DNA from: Roseobacter sp. GAI101
GTDB lineage: Bacteria > Pseudomonadota > Alphaproteobacteria > Rhodobacterales > Rhodobacteraceae
Reading direction: 5' to 3'
NCBI RefSeq assembly: GCF_000156335.1
Contig: NZ_DS999213.1
Coordinates: 1,161,346-1,209,344, forward strand
DNA: 47,999 nt
Shown one piece after another: positions 1-8,398 of the stretch. The notes below the pieces were generated by a model. It ran no database searches, was not told where the DNA came from, and was given only the letters and a program-made list of their open reading frames with translations. The position numbers and the translations under genes were made by a program. The first letter of the stretch is position 1. Every line of letters begins with the position of its first letter.

Positions 1-110
1 CCCGAACCATTGCGCCTATATTCCTCCCGAAAGCTGACAGTAACGGCTTAGTATAACTGCATCAGCAAACGCATCCCGATCATAAGTTGGCTGAACGCGC
101 GGTCGTGCGC

Positions 111-1388
111 CTAGGTCAAGCCGTGGGCATTGATCTTCAGGGTCGTGAGCCCGCGCAAGGGATCGAGGCTTTGCACGTTTGTCCGTCGCAAATTCAATTC
201 CTCCAGCGCGGTCAATTTCGGTATCATTGAAATATCTGATACCCCCGCACCATCAAGCGTCAGTCTTTTTAACGAGGTCAGAGCCCCCAACTGCGAAAGG
301 TCTTGTAGATCGTCCGCGTTAATCACCAACTCTTCAAGCCGCTTCAACGGGCCGAGCACAGAGAGATCAGTACCAGCGACGGACACTGCCAGCGATTTAA
401 GGCTGGTCAGCCCGGAAAGTGGCGTCAGGTCTGATGTCGCCACGCGAGAAAGGGCCCATAGATCCTGCAATTTGGTCAGGGGAGCCAGGGTCGACAGATC
501 GCCAACCGGCAGGCTGGACATCGTCAATGCGCGCAGATTTGTGAGACCGGACAGTGGCGAAAGATCGGTTAGCTCGTTCCCTGAGATATTAAAGTCTTCA
601 AGCGCCGTCAGCTTGGTGAGCGGACCAATATCGGAAAGCCCCGCCTCAGAAACACTCAACACTTTCAAACGCGTGAGCGGCGCAAGAAGACGCGCATCAA
701 GTGCCGGTGGCGTCATGGAGCCGTCGTCAATGAACAAAAGATCTAGCGTCAGCGATTCCAGACGTACAAGTTCGGTCAGCGGACTGGGATCGTGCAGCGA
801 GCAATCGAAAAGCGTTAGGGACGTTAAGCGGGGCAAATCCACCAAAGCGCGCAGCATGGTGTCAGTTTCAACGCATCGGTCAAAGTTTACCAACTCTAGA
901 ACTTCGAGCCGACGCAGTCTGCCCAGCTGCATCGCGTCTGGCAACATGCAGTCGGAAAGGACAAGTCGCCGCAAGGACGGTAAATCCGTCAGCGGCATAA
1001 GATCTAAGGTGGCCCCACCACACGTCAGGCTTTCAAGCGTTTCAATACGTTTCAAAGGGCCGAGATCGATGTGGGGATAATTGCCGGACATCTGGGCCAG
1101 AACAAGCTCTGTCAGCGGCAGTTTCTCGATCTCTGGAGGCAACTGCGTCAAACCACTCAGGTGTTTGAGGTCCAGCTTTCGACCACCGGTTTCCTTTAGA
1201 TCCGCAATGGCTTTTCTAGCGTCGATAAAGGCTTGATCCCGAACTTTTGGGTCTGCAACCACGACCGGACTGTTTGCCGTTTTCCCTTGATCGCCGCTCA
1301 GCGTTTTCTGAGTGCTGCGCCTGAACCACGGGGCGCGGGCCAGCCAGCGCATCCAACGCAAGCGTTTTATCTTGGGGTGAACCGCCAT
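111..1388 (-). CDS. Leucine-rich repeat protein (internalin-like repeats)
   Basis: The 425-residue product is built almost wholly of tandem leucine-rich repeats of about 22 residues from roughly residue 85 to the end, with recurring blocks such as LSPLSGLTNLRAL and LTKLTALEDFNIS. Such repeats form a curved solenoid that binds other proteins. The first 40 residues are basic and Trp/Arg-rich (KIKRLRWMRWLARAPWFRR) and do not look like a cleavable signal peptide or a clear membrane span, so location is unclear. The ATG is followed directly by this basic segment; no strong ribosome site is seen. No partner gene is evident, and a run of 12 G (on its coding strand) lies about 60 bases upstream. No enzymatic domain is seen, so function is unknown. 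Confidence 0.8.
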   Translation of the reverse strand: MAVHPKIKRLRWMRWLARAPWFRRSTQKTLSGDQGKTANSPVVVADPKVRDQAFIDARKAIADLKETGGRKLDLKHLSGLTQLPPEIEKLPLTELVLAQMSGNYPHIDLGPLKRIETLESLTCGGATLDLMPLTDLPSLRRLVLSDCMLPDAMQLGRLRRLEVLELVNFDRCVETDTMLRALVDLPRLTSLTLFDCSLHDPSPLTELVRLESLTLDLLFIDDGSMTPPALDARLLAPLTRLKVLSVSEAGLSDIGPLTKLTALEDFNISGNELTDLSPLSGLTNLRALTMSSLPVGDLSTLAPLTKLQDLWALSRVATSDLTPLSGLTSLKSLAVSVAGTDLSVLGPLKRLEELVINADDLQDLSQLGALTSLKRLTLDGAGVSDISMIPKLTALEELNLRRTNVQSLDPLRGLTTLKINAHGLT

Positions 1389-1449
1389 TACTCAGAGTGA
1401 GTTCAAAGCAGCTAATTTGTCAAACAGTGCATAGACATCGTCGGATGTT

Positions 1450-1461
1450 CCCCCCCCCCCC
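1450..1461. repeat. Homopolymer run of 12 C (12 G on the minus strand)
   Basis: Twelve consecutive C lie between the leucine-rich-repeat gene and the next upstream gene, 62 bases before the start codon of the former. On the minus strand they sit inside a short open frame (1392-1511) that reads like protein on both sides of the tract. Runs of this length are prone to slippage in replication and also to sequencing error. Confidence 0.85.
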
Positions 1462-1575
1462 TCTTCAAATGTTTTCAAACCGGCTTCTCCCTCACATCGC
1501 CTGAATGGCGGCTAATTCAAGCGGACAAGACAGACACGCCAGAAACCGTTCAAGTGAGTGGCAATACCGGGCACA

Positions 1576-1902
1576 TCAGGAACAATGATCCAGCAATTCC
1601 ATCCCGAGATCCGGCGAAAAAAGCATGAGCCATTCGGCGGTGCGCGCTATGAAATACCGCGTGGCCTCGGGCTGGTCTTCGACATGGCAATTGGCATCCC
1701 GAAGTTCCGCCTGCATCCGCTGCACCCCGACCCTGTCGGTAAAGGTGCATTGCACGTGCCCCCTGTCCAGCTTTGTATCGCTGATGATGACGCGCCCTAC
1801 ACTGCAATCGTCGCCCCTGAATGCATAGCTCCCCGACAGCCCTTCATCGCCGGCAGCGACCATCGGGGTCCACAGGAGTGAGAGAGCGAAAACAGTTTTC
1901 AT
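1576..1902 (-). CDS. Small secreted protein of unknown function
   Basis: This 108-residue protein is not recognised. The start is placed at the ATG at 1902 because a GGAG ribosome site lies just upstream and the product then begins with a signal peptide (MKTVFALSLLWTPMVAAG) likely cut near residue 18. The mature part holds four cysteines (GDDCSVG, VQCTFTD, DANCHVE and the third-last residue), consistent with a disulfide-stabilised periplasmic or exported protein. A longer in-frame start at 2025 would bury the signal peptide and is disfavoured. Neighbours give no functional clue. Confidence 0.65.
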   Translation of the reverse strand: MKTVFALSLLWTPMVAAGDEGLSGSYAFRGDDCSVGRVIISDTKLDRGHVQCTFTDRVGVQRMQAELRDANCHVEDQPEATRYFIARTAEWLMLFSPDLGMELLDHCS

Positions 1903-2127
1903 CTTTTTCTCCAACGTGGCTCGAAATGATCGGTTAAAGCACCTCTCGCGCATGGGGGTTGTCTGGCGGACACAATCAGACGTACTTTTAATCCCGATAC
2001 GTGAGATGCAACACAGTTGGTGCACTCATTCGGCTCAATTACAATTGAGCACATGGAAAGTTTGCAGATCAAGGCATTCCTTTGACGGGCGGATGCGAAC
2101 GGGATTTTGCAAAGGGAAACAGTGAAT

Positions 2128-2631
2128 ATGGAAGCAACGGCAATTGCGATCGACGCGCTCGTTGCGGATGTGATTGACACCATGCCCGAGCGCCTTCGGC
2201 AGTCCGGCCGCGTTAAAGTGGAAATCAACCGCGCGTTTTCCGATTTTCTACGTGAGCGGGGCAAGATAACAGATGCAGATGTCGCGAGATGTGAAACCAT
2301 ATTGCACGAAGCGATGCACCGCCATGGCATAGAGGTGGCAGACCATAGGCCCGCCCCTGCGGCCCCTAAACCGATAGATGGGCCTGACATTTCGCACTGC
2401 AAGGATAGTCTAAGCACTCTCGTGGGTGCGGCATTCGCCACCACATTCGATGGCTCAGAGCACATGGCAAAAGCTGCCGCCGACAGGGCGTGGCGCGACG
2501 TGACATATCAACTTGATCGCTGGGCACTGCCGCCCAGCATCCGAACGGAACTGGAGAGTGCGGCCAGAATAGATATTGAAATCAACCCCCACGGGGTCGT
2601 TTCCCCCCCGAACAACGCGCAAGGTGGATGA
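2128..2631 (+). CDS. Hypothetical protein, 167 aa
   Basis: Not recognised. The product is soluble and rich in acidic residues and alanine, with helical segments such as IDALVADVIDTMPERLRQSG and a second half around FDGSEHMAKAAADRAWRDV. It ends in a Pro/Asn-rich tail. ATG 2128 is preferred over TTG 2107 and GTG 2122 because of the AAAGGGAAA stretch 9-17 bases upstream. It is the first of three closely packed genes (the next begins 3 bases after its stop), suggesting one transcript with 2635-2832 and 2825-3052. Confidence 0.6.
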   Translation: MEATAIAIDALVADVIDTMPERLRQSGRVKVEINRAFSDFLRERGKITDADVARCETILHEAMHRHGIEVADHRPAPAAPKPIDGPDISHCKDSLSTLVGAAFATTFDGSEHMAKAAADRAWRDVTYQLDRWALPPSIRTELESAARIDIEINPHGVVSPPNNAQGG

Positions 2632-2634
2632 CAC

Positions 2635-2832
2635 ATGGGCAAGATGCTGATCCCGTCCAGCGATGAAATTCGACAGACTTTGGACCAGTCCGGACAGCAC
2701 AAGGCGCTTACTGCATTCGACACAGCCATGGCCGCGGGTGATAAAATACAGGCGATCCAGATTGCACGTGAGGCCGGTGTGATACCCCGAAACTCAGGCA
2801 CCGACACACGAGGAGACCGAACGAATGTATAA
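2635..2832 (+). CDS. Hypothetical protein, 65 aa
   Basis: Small unrecognised soluble protein lying between two tightly spaced genes. It starts 3 bases after the preceding stop, and its last 8 bases overlap the start of the following small membrane protein, which supports translation as part of one operon. The sequence contains a predicted helix (ALTAFDTAMAAGDKIQAIQI) and a polar C-terminal tail. No motif is seen. Confidence 0.55.
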   Translation: MGKMLIPSSDEIRQTLDQSGQHKALTAFDTAMAAGDKIQAIQIAREAGVIPRNSGTDTRGDRTNV

Positions 2833-3052
2833 TTTTTTCCCGGACGGCTTTGAGCCCGGCGAGGACGATGCGCTGTTCGGCTGGATTTTCGTTATCACGC
2901 AGATTGGCTTTCAGGCCATGCCTTACGTGTTTGGCCTGCGCCACTTTTTCACGTGGGAGGTCGAGAAACCGATCCTCTGGTTCTTTATCGGCAGCGGGCT
3001 TTCAATAGTGACCACATTCGGTATTCTGACCATTATAAGTCTGGCTCGGTGA
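2825..3052 (+). CDS. Small membrane protein, 75 aa
   Basis: The 75-residue product has an acidic N-terminus (residues 1-16) followed by two hydrophobic segments, about residues 18-40 and 49-73 (WFFIGSGLSIVTTFGILTII), so it is probably an inner-membrane protein with two spans. An AGGAGA ribosome site lies 10 bases upstream of ATG 2825, within the end of the preceding gene. It precedes the lipoyl-like membrane protein at 3094 by 41 bases; the shared membrane location suggests joint function, but no family is recognised. Confidence 0.65.
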   Translation: MYNFFPDGFEPGEDDALFGWIFVITQIGFQAMPYVFGLRHFFTWEVEKPILWFFIGSGLSIVTTFGILTIISLAR

Positions 3053-3093
3053 ATCCTGGATGTGCGGGCTGACAAAAATCAATAGCCACACGC

Positions 3094-3738
3094 GTGTGCC
3101 GACAAGTCGAAGAAGAAAATCCGAATTTCGATAACGATAAGTACCTGAACCGCATGATTACCAAGAGGCTGAAACTCCCCGATAAACTGACCTACCCGGT
3201 ACAGATCGTTACGGTACATTTTGCCGCCGGGCAGAAGGTCGCGACCGGTGATGCGCTGTACACTCTCAAGGACTCCAAAGGCAAATCCGGCGTGATGCGC
3301 GCGCCCTTTGCCGGGACAATCATCGAAGGTCCAGTGCCCGAGGGCGTACATTTCGCGACGGCTCAGCCCGTGCTCGGCTTGGTAGCCGGAAACGAACATC
3401 CGATCCAAAGCAACATGAACGGAAAAGCGGAAGACGCTGCCGCGGAACAAAAAACCACGGCCTCCAGAGCCAAAGCTGAAACGAAGTCCCAGAGCTCCCC
3501 GACACGTCAGACCAAGAGCGATCCCGAAGTTGAGGCGAGCTCTGACTTTGCCTGCTTCGCAAAGAAACCGCAGCAAGAAAAAGACCCTGCCGCACGCTGT
3601 GACGCAAGCCCGGTCGCATCGCAGGAGAAGCTGGGCCTGGCGGTCGGCGGACTGATCCTGCTCGTCAGTCTTATCGTCATCGCTCTCGTCGCGGTCACCA
3701 TTAGGCTACATTCGAGCCGGATCGCCTTGTTAGCGTAA
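3094..3738 (+). CDS. Lipoyl/biotinyl-like domain membrane protein, probably 5' part of a frameshifted gene
   Basis: Residues about 28-95 resemble a biotinyl/lipoyl-type domain as found in HlyD adaptors and acyltransferases: a repeated beta hairpin with VHFAAGQKVATGDALYTLKD, then VMRAPFAGTIIEG and PEGVHFATAQPVLGLV. Lysines lie in the hairpin turn (DSKGKS) where a modified lysine would be, but the canonical MKM or DKA is missing. A charged Ala/Lys-rich linker follows (about 105-180), then a membrane span (GLILLVSLIVIALVAVTI). The frame stops soon after, while another frame continues with two more hydrophobic segments (see 3834-4082). The start is uncertain: GTG 3094 is the first possible codon after an in-frame stop and neither it nor ATG 3154 has a good ribosome site. 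Confidence 0.55.
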   Translation: MCRQVEEENPNFDNDKYLNRMITKRLKLPDKLTYPVQIVTVHFAAGQKVATGDALYTLKDSKGKSGVMRAPFAGTIIEGPVPEGVHFATAQPVLGLVAGNEHPIQSNMNGKAEDAAAEQKTTASRAKAETKSQSSPTRQTKSDPEVEASSDFACFAKKPQQEKDPAARCDASPVASQEKLGLAVGGLILLVSLIVIALVAVTIRLHSSRIALLA

Positions 3739-3833
3739 TCGCAGGGTGCGCCCTCGTTCTCGCTGCAATCGCGATTACGGACAAGGTTTTCACCAGACTT
3801 GGCAAAAAGCCCAGGGCAGGTTTCGTCATTTTG

Positions 3834-4082
3834 ATGTTCTTTGTATTCTCCGCAGGCAGCATTGGCTTAATGTCCCTACCGGACAAGGCGGTTTCGCAGA
3901 TCTTGGCACAGCTAGAGAGTCCCGCGCAGCTCATGCCTGATATGGAAAGGTCGCGGATTGCCTCTGAAGGCCCAAGTCCAAAAGAGCCTTACGCAGACGC
4001 GCCGCCCACTCAGCCAAATGTCACTGAGCCCCAACCCACGAAAACCAAGGGATTTCTGGATTTTATCCCTGAGAGTAAATGA
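3834..4082 (+). pseudogene. Downstream fragment of the membrane protein begun at 3094
   Basis: The frame is open from 3705, directly after a stop at 3702, and overlaps the end of the previous reading frame. Translated from 3705 it gives two hydrophobic segments (VSVIAGCALVLAAIAI, and VILMFFVFSAGSIGLMSL) then a Pro/Glu-rich tail ending FLDFIPESK. No ATG, GTG or TTG occurs before 3831, so the first hydrophobic segment cannot be translated unless the ribosome, or a missing base, joins the two frames. From ATG 3834 an 82-residue protein is possible, but there is no convincing ribosome site. The simplest reading is one membrane protein of about 330 residues broken by a -1 shift near 3702-3738. Confidence 0.5.
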
Positions 4083-4200
4083 TCCGACTATTTTCCTTTG
4101 CAGCACACCTTCATTGGTAAGGGACGCAGCTTCGCAAACCCAGAAATGACCCGCGAGTTTAAGGTGATTTGGAAAAGGCGAAAAGGGGAGAATGATAGAT

Positions 4201-4290
4201 TGGCGGAGGAGGTGGGATTCGAACCCACGGTACGCTCTCACGCACGCTGGTTTTCAAGACCAGTGCATTCGACCACTCTGCCACTCCTCC
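4201..4290 (-). tRNA. tRNA-Ser (anticodon UGA)
   Basis: The minus strand gives a 90-base class II tRNA. The acceptor stem pairs 4284-4290 with 4205-4211 (GGAGGAG/CTCCTCC), the discriminator G is at 4204, and the 3' CCA is encoded (4201-4203). The anticodon stem-loop CTGGTC-TTGAAAA-CCAG presents TGA. A long variable arm lies between it and the T arm GTGGGTTCGAATCCCAC. Confidence 0.96.
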
Positions 4291-4522
4291 GCAGCACGGA
4301 CCGCTTAAAGGGCTGGCAGCGATTCTGCAAACCTCGAAATGCAACAAAGCGCCATGTATCTCGCGGGGAAATTTGCCGATGCCGGCGCGACGGCCTTTTC
4401 ACAGGCCCCGGTGCGCGCTACTGTGCTGCTCAGACCCCGGCAACGGGGCGTTAAACATGCCGTATCAACGGCGCGATCAGGCAGCGGTGCAAACGCCGCG
4501 CCAGCAGGCAAGGACGACAAAG

Positions 4523-5395
4523 ATGAACAGGCGATCGCATTTCCCGACACTCTGGATACGACCATTGCGCGGCACGACGGCCGTTTTGGTGGCCGCTCTG
4601 ACGCTTGCGGGGTGTGATGCAGCCGGTACGTTCGGTTTTGGGAAATCCGACGGCCAGGGGGCGGTGACCCCTGCCGGGTCAACCAAGCTGGTTGAACGTG
4701 ACGTCGAAGCGCCTGATGTATTTTCCGCAAACGATCAGGGGCTTTGGGACGGTCGGCCAAGCCTGGGCGGTGTCTGGGTTGCGCATCCCGATGTCACAGA
4801 CCCCGAGCGCGTGATCATTCGGAATGAAGCAAACGGCAAATTCGTGATCGGCGCTCTGTTTCGCCGCGAACGTGACCTTCCGGGGCCCAAGCTACAAATC
4901 TCGTCCGATGCGGCGGCCGCGCTAAGCATACTGGCAGGCGCTCCGGCACCGCTGAATGTGACCGCCCTGCGCCGCCAAGAGGTGGATACCCCCCCGCAAG
5001 ACGCGGCACCGCAAGGTACAGTGGAAGCCCCCGCAGCCATGACCGAAACCACGCTTGACCCGGTCATGACGACGGCAAGTGCCGCCATAGATACTGCCCC
5101 AGCGGCGGCCCTGCCCGCCCAGACAGCGCCAAAACCCGCGGCCCCGCAGACGACATCATCGCTTGGCACACCCTTTGTGCAGATCGGTATTTTCAGCGTC
5201 GAAGCAAATGCCAACCGTGCTGCCAACCAGATGCGCAGCGCGGGCATGTTGCCAACGGTCAAGCGCAGCGAAATCGACGGCAAAGCGTTCTGGCGTGTGG
5301 TCGTCGGGCCCGCGAAGTCGAAATCGGAACTCAATGCATTGCTGAAATCCATCAAGACCGAAGGGTTCTCGGATGCCTATGCGGTGTCAAACTGA
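4523..5395 (+). CDS. SPOR-domain lipoprotein
   Basis: A 290-residue envelope protein. ATG 4523 gives a short basic N-region and a lipobox (LTLAGC, Cys31), so the mature protein is probably lipid-anchored; earlier in-frame ATGs (4373, 4457) would place this far inside. Residues about 35-130 form a conserved domain of unknown role, 130-215 are a low-complexity Ala/Pro/Thr linker, and 215-290 are a SPOR domain (FVQIGIFSVEANANRAANQM ... WRVVVGPAKSKSELNALL), which binds peptidoglycan lacking side peptides at the septum. It lies 25 bases before the carboxypeptidase gene, an order common in roseobacters, fitting a role in wall remodelling or division. Confidence 0.88.
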   Translation: MNRRSHFPTLWIRPLRGTTAVLVAALTLAGCDAAGTFGFGKSDGQGAVTPAGSTKLVERDVEAPDVFSANDQGLWDGRPSLGGVWVAHPDVTDPERVIIRNEANGKFVIGALFRRERDLPGPKLQISSDAAAALSILAGAPAPLNVTALRRQEVDTPPQDAAPQGTVEAPAAMTETTLDPVMTTASAAIDTAPAAALPAQTAPKPAAPQTTSSLGTPFVQIGIFSVEANANRAANQMRSAGMLPTVKRSEIDGKAFWRVVVGPAKSKSELNALLKSIKTEGFSDAYAVSN

Positions 5396-5420
5396 CCCGT
5401 TGAAACAAGGAACCCGCCCC

Positions 5421-6590
5421 ATGATCCGTATCTTTGCTGCCACGATCGCGCTGATCCTGACGACCCTGCCCGGCCACGCGTTCGAAACCCGCGCATCTGC
5501 GGCCTACGTGATCGACCAGACCACGGGCACCGTGCTGCTGGCCAAGAATGCCGATGATCCGCTGCCGCCAGCGTCAATGTCGAAACTGATGACGCTTTAC
5601 ATGGCGTTCGAGGCGGTCGAGCGGGGCAAAAGCAATGGCGGCCTGGACCTGACCGAAGAACTGCCCGTGTCGCAGCATGCGATGTCCTATGGTGGATCGA
5701 CGATGTTTCTGGACACCACCGACCGCGTCAAGGTCGAAGACCTGCTGCGCGGCATCATCGTGTTGTCGGGCAATGATGCCTGCGCCGTGATCGCCGAAGC
5801 GCTTAGCCCGGACGGGACCGAAGCAGGCTTTGCCCGGCTGATGACCCGGCGTGCCCAGCAGATCGGCATGACTAATTCCACCTTCGCAAATTCCAATGGC
5901 TGGCCCGCCGCAGGTCACCGGATGTCGATGCGGGACCTCGGCCTTGTGGCGATGCGTTTGATCACTGACTTTCCGCAGTACTACCCGTTGTTTTCCCAGC
6001 GTGAATTCCTGTTCGATGGCCGCGCGCCCCAGAACAAGGCAAACCGCAACCCGTTGCTGGGTCTGGGGATCGGGGCGGATGGTCTGAAAACCGGCCATAC
6101 CCAAGAAGCGGGCTATGGGCTGGTAGGATCGGCCAAACAGGGCGACCGGCGGGTGATCTTCGTAATCTCCGGCCTTGAAACCGCTGCTGAACGGGCGCAG
6201 GAATCCGAAGCGATCGTGAACTGGGCCTTTCGCCAGTTCGCACAACGCGAAATGGGGTCGGCCGGCACACAGATCGCCCAGGCCCCCGTTGCATTGGGCG
6301 CACAAACAGCTGTCGGGCTGGAACTGGCGAACGACCTGTCGGTCCTCATCCCCGTGTCGGGCGGCAGCGAAATCAACGCTGAGGTGGTCTATACCGGTCC
6401 GCTGCGTGCCCCGATCCTCAAGGGCGATCCCATCGGTGAATTGGTGCTCACCCGTGGTGACCTGCCAGAGGTACGCGCGCCTCTGGTCGCCTCGGACAGC
6501 GTCGCACCGGGCGGTTTCTTTGTGAAACTTCAGGCCGCAGCGCTGCATTTGCTGGACCGCCTGAACGCCGGGCCAGAGGCGGCTTCGTGA
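5421..6590 (+). CDS. dacC: D-alanyl-D-alanine carboxypeptidase (PBP5/6 family)
   Basis: A 389-residue serine peptidase (S11) that trims the terminal D-Ala from peptidoglycan pentapeptides in the periplasm. Signal peptide residues 1-20 (cut after PGHA). The three active-site motifs are all present: SxxK at Ser52-Lys55 (ASMSKLMT), SxN at 116-118 (SGND), and KTG at 223-225 (LKTGHT). A C-terminal beta domain (PBP5_C, about 285-375) and an amphipathic end (FFVKLQAAALHLLDRL) that probably anchors it to the membrane follow. ATG 5421 is chosen for its signal peptide and the AACAAGG stretch upstream; an earlier in-frame ATG would overlap the SPOR gene. Its stop overlaps the start of tmk. The exact paralogue name (dacA/dacC) is not certain. 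Confidence 0.95.
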   Translation: MIRIFAATIALILTTLPGHAFETRASAAYVIDQTTGTVLLAKNADDPLPPASMSKLMTLYMAFEAVERGKSNGGLDLTEELPVSQHAMSYGGSTMFLDTTDRVKVEDLLRGIIVLSGNDACAVIAEALSPDGTEAGFARLMTRRAQQIGMTNSTFANSNGWPAAGHRMSMRDLGLVAMRLITDFPQYYPLFSQREFLFDGRAPQNKANRNPLLGLGIGADGLKTGHTQEAGYGLVGSAKQGDRRVIFVISGLETAAERAQESEAIVNWAFRQFAQREMGSAGTQIAQAPVALGAQTAVGLELANDLSVLIPVSGGSEINAEVVYTGPLRAPILKGDPIGELVLTRGDLPEVRAPLVASDSVAPGGFFVKLQAAALHLLDRLNAGPEAAS

Positions 6591-7219
6591 AGAGCCAAGG
6601 CTTTTTCATCAGCTTCGAAGGCATTGATGGGTCCGGCAAATCCACACAGACCAAGATTTTGAAAGAATCGCTCGAGGCGTTGGGATATGACGTGATCCTG
6701 ACCCGCGAACCGGGGGGATCACCGGGGGCCGAGGAAATCCGCGCCCTTGTGCTGCAAGGCGACCCTGACCGCTGGTCGGCGCAGACCGAAATACTGCTGT
6801 TTACTGCCGCGCGCCGCGATCACCTTGAACGCACGATCCAACCTGCGTTGGACGCGGGAAAGGTGGTGATTTGCGACCGGTTTGCCGATTCCACCCGCAT
6901 GTACCAGGGCCTAAGCCGGGGTGATCTGCGCGATGCTGTGGACCAGTTGCACGCGCTGATGATCGGCATCGAACCCGATCTGACGGTACTGATCGACATG
7001 GACCCCGCCGAAGGCCTGTCGCGTGCCCTGTCGCGCAACACTGTCGAAGAGCGGTTCGAGGATTTCGGTGAAAGCCTGCAAGTGGCCATGCGCAAGGGGT
7101 TTTTGGCACTGGCCGAGGAATTCGATGACCGCTTTGTCGTCATAGACGGTGCGCGGCAGATCGATCAGGTCGCGGCGGATGTTCTCGCCCAGACCCGTGC
7201 GCGCCTTGACGCCCGCTAG
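6587..7219 (+). CDS. tmk: Thymidylate kinase
   Basis: dTMP kinase of 210 residues, forming dTDP from dTMP and ATP in the cytosol. The P-loop is residues 11-20 (EGIDGSGKST), the TREPGG motif that holds the substrate is at 39-44, and the DR[FY]xDST motif appears as DRFADST near residue 96. Length and motifs are standard. The GTG start overlaps the carboxypeptidase stop (GTGA), so the two are translationally coupled. Confidence 0.97.
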   Translation: MKSQGFFISFEGIDGSGKSTQTKILKESLEALGYDVILTREPGGSPGAEEIRALVLQGDPDRWSAQTEILLFTAARRDHLERTIQPALDAGKVVICDRFADSTRMYQGLSRGDLRDAVDQLHALMIGIEPDLTVLIDMDPAEGLSRALSRNTVEERFEDFGESLQVAMRKGFLALAEEFDDRFVVIDGARQIDQVAADVLAQTRARLDAR

Positions 7220-7256
7220 GCCTTTTCCTGCGCCCGCAATCTGCTAAACCACCCCC

Positions 7257-8372
7257 ATGAGCGATGATGCCCCCCAGCCAGACCGTATCGACGGTGCGCG
7301 CCACCCGCGCGACACGCCCCGCCTGATTGGCCAGGAACCGGCCGAGGCGGCGTTTCTGGATGCCTTCAATTCGGGCAAGCTGCACCATGGCTGGCTGCTG
7401 ACCGGCCCGCGCGGCGTGGGCAAGGCCACGCTGGCCTGGCGCTTGGCGCGGTTCTTGCTGGCCACGCCGGACCCGGAAGGGGGCGGCATGTTCGCGCCCG
7501 AACCGCCCACCAGCCTTGATGTCGATCCCGACCACCCTGTCGCCCGGCGCATCGCGGCTGGCGGCGAAGGCGCGCTCAAGGCCGTCACCCGTTCGGTGGA
7601 TGAAAAGACCAAGCGCCTGCGCAAACAGATCGTGGTCGATGACATCCGCAAGCTGAACGGTTTCTTCCAGATGTCCGCCGCCGACGGGGGCCGCCGCGTG
7701 GTCATCGTGGATGATGCCGATCTGATGAACCCAAATGCTGCCAATGCCCTTCTCAAGATGCTCGAAGAGCCCCCCGCCCGCGCCATCATCCTGCTGATCA
7801 GCCATCGCCCTTCCGGCCTGCTACCCACCATCCGGTCGCGCTGCCGGACCTTGCGGCTGGGGACGTTGGACTCCGACCAGATGGGACAGGCATTGGCCCA
7901 ATCGGGCGTCGATATCCAGGGCGATCCTGCGGCTCTGGCGGCGCTTTCGGGCGGGTCCGTCGGCGGTGCGCTTGGCCTGTCGCTGATGGGCGGCTTGCAG
8001 CTTTACGCCGAACTGGTCGGCATTCTGGGCACCCTGCCCCAGCTTGACCGGTCCCGCGCCCTTGCCTTGGCCGAAGCCGCCGCGGCGCGCGGTGCCGAAG
8101 AAAAGCTGGCGTTGCTGTTCACGCTGACCGATCTGCTGATGCTGCGCCTCGCGCGCACCGGTGCCTTGGGCCATCCCCCCCAGACCCAGGCGGCCCCGAA
8201 CGAACATGCCATCCTGACACGGCTGGCCCCCACCCCCGCCCAAGGCCGCATCTGGGCCGAGGTCGCCCAAGACATAGGTGCCCGCGCCCGCCACGGCATG
8301 GCGGTGAACCTTGACCCTGCCGCGCTCGTCCTAGATACCCTGTTCAAGCTGGGTGATAACGCCCCACGATAG
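7257..8372 (+). CDS. holB: DNA polymerase III subunit delta'
   Basis: A clamp-loader subunit of 371 residues. It carries a P-loop-like GPRGVGKAT (residues 50-58), a Walker B VVIVDDADLMN, and the SRC sensor motif (RSRCRTLRL) of clamp-loader AAA+ proteins. The four zinc-binding cysteines of some delta' proteins are absent, as is common in alphaproteobacteria. It follows tmk by 37 bases, the conserved tmk-holB-tatD order, and is probably co-transcribed. No ribosome site stands out before ATG 7257. Confidence 0.95.
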   Translation: MSDDAPQPDRIDGARHPRDTPRLIGQEPAEAAFLDAFNSGKLHHGWLLTGPRGVGKATLAWRLARFLLATPDPEGGGMFAPEPPTSLDVDPDHPVARRIAAGGEGALKAVTRSVDEKTKRLRKQIVVDDIRKLNGFFQMSAADGGRRVVIVDDADLMNPNAANALLKMLEEPPARAIILLISHRPSGLLPTIRSRCRTLRLGTLDSDQMGQALAQSGVDIQGDPAALAALSGGSVGGALGLSLMGGLQLYAELVGILGTLPQLDRSRALALAEAAAARGAEEKLALLFTLTDLLMLRLARTGALGHPPQTQAAPNEHAILTRLAPTPAQGRIWAEVAQDIGARARHGMAVNLDPAALVLDTLFKLGDNAPR

Positions 8373-8398
8373 CCCTAACTTCAACAATCGGGACAGGC

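Noticed and set aside
130..1080. Open frame of 316 codons on the plus strand
   Set aside because: It is antisense to the leucine-rich-repeat gene, Arg/Ser-rich and without a ribosome site; the repeat pattern on the minus strand is unmistakable.
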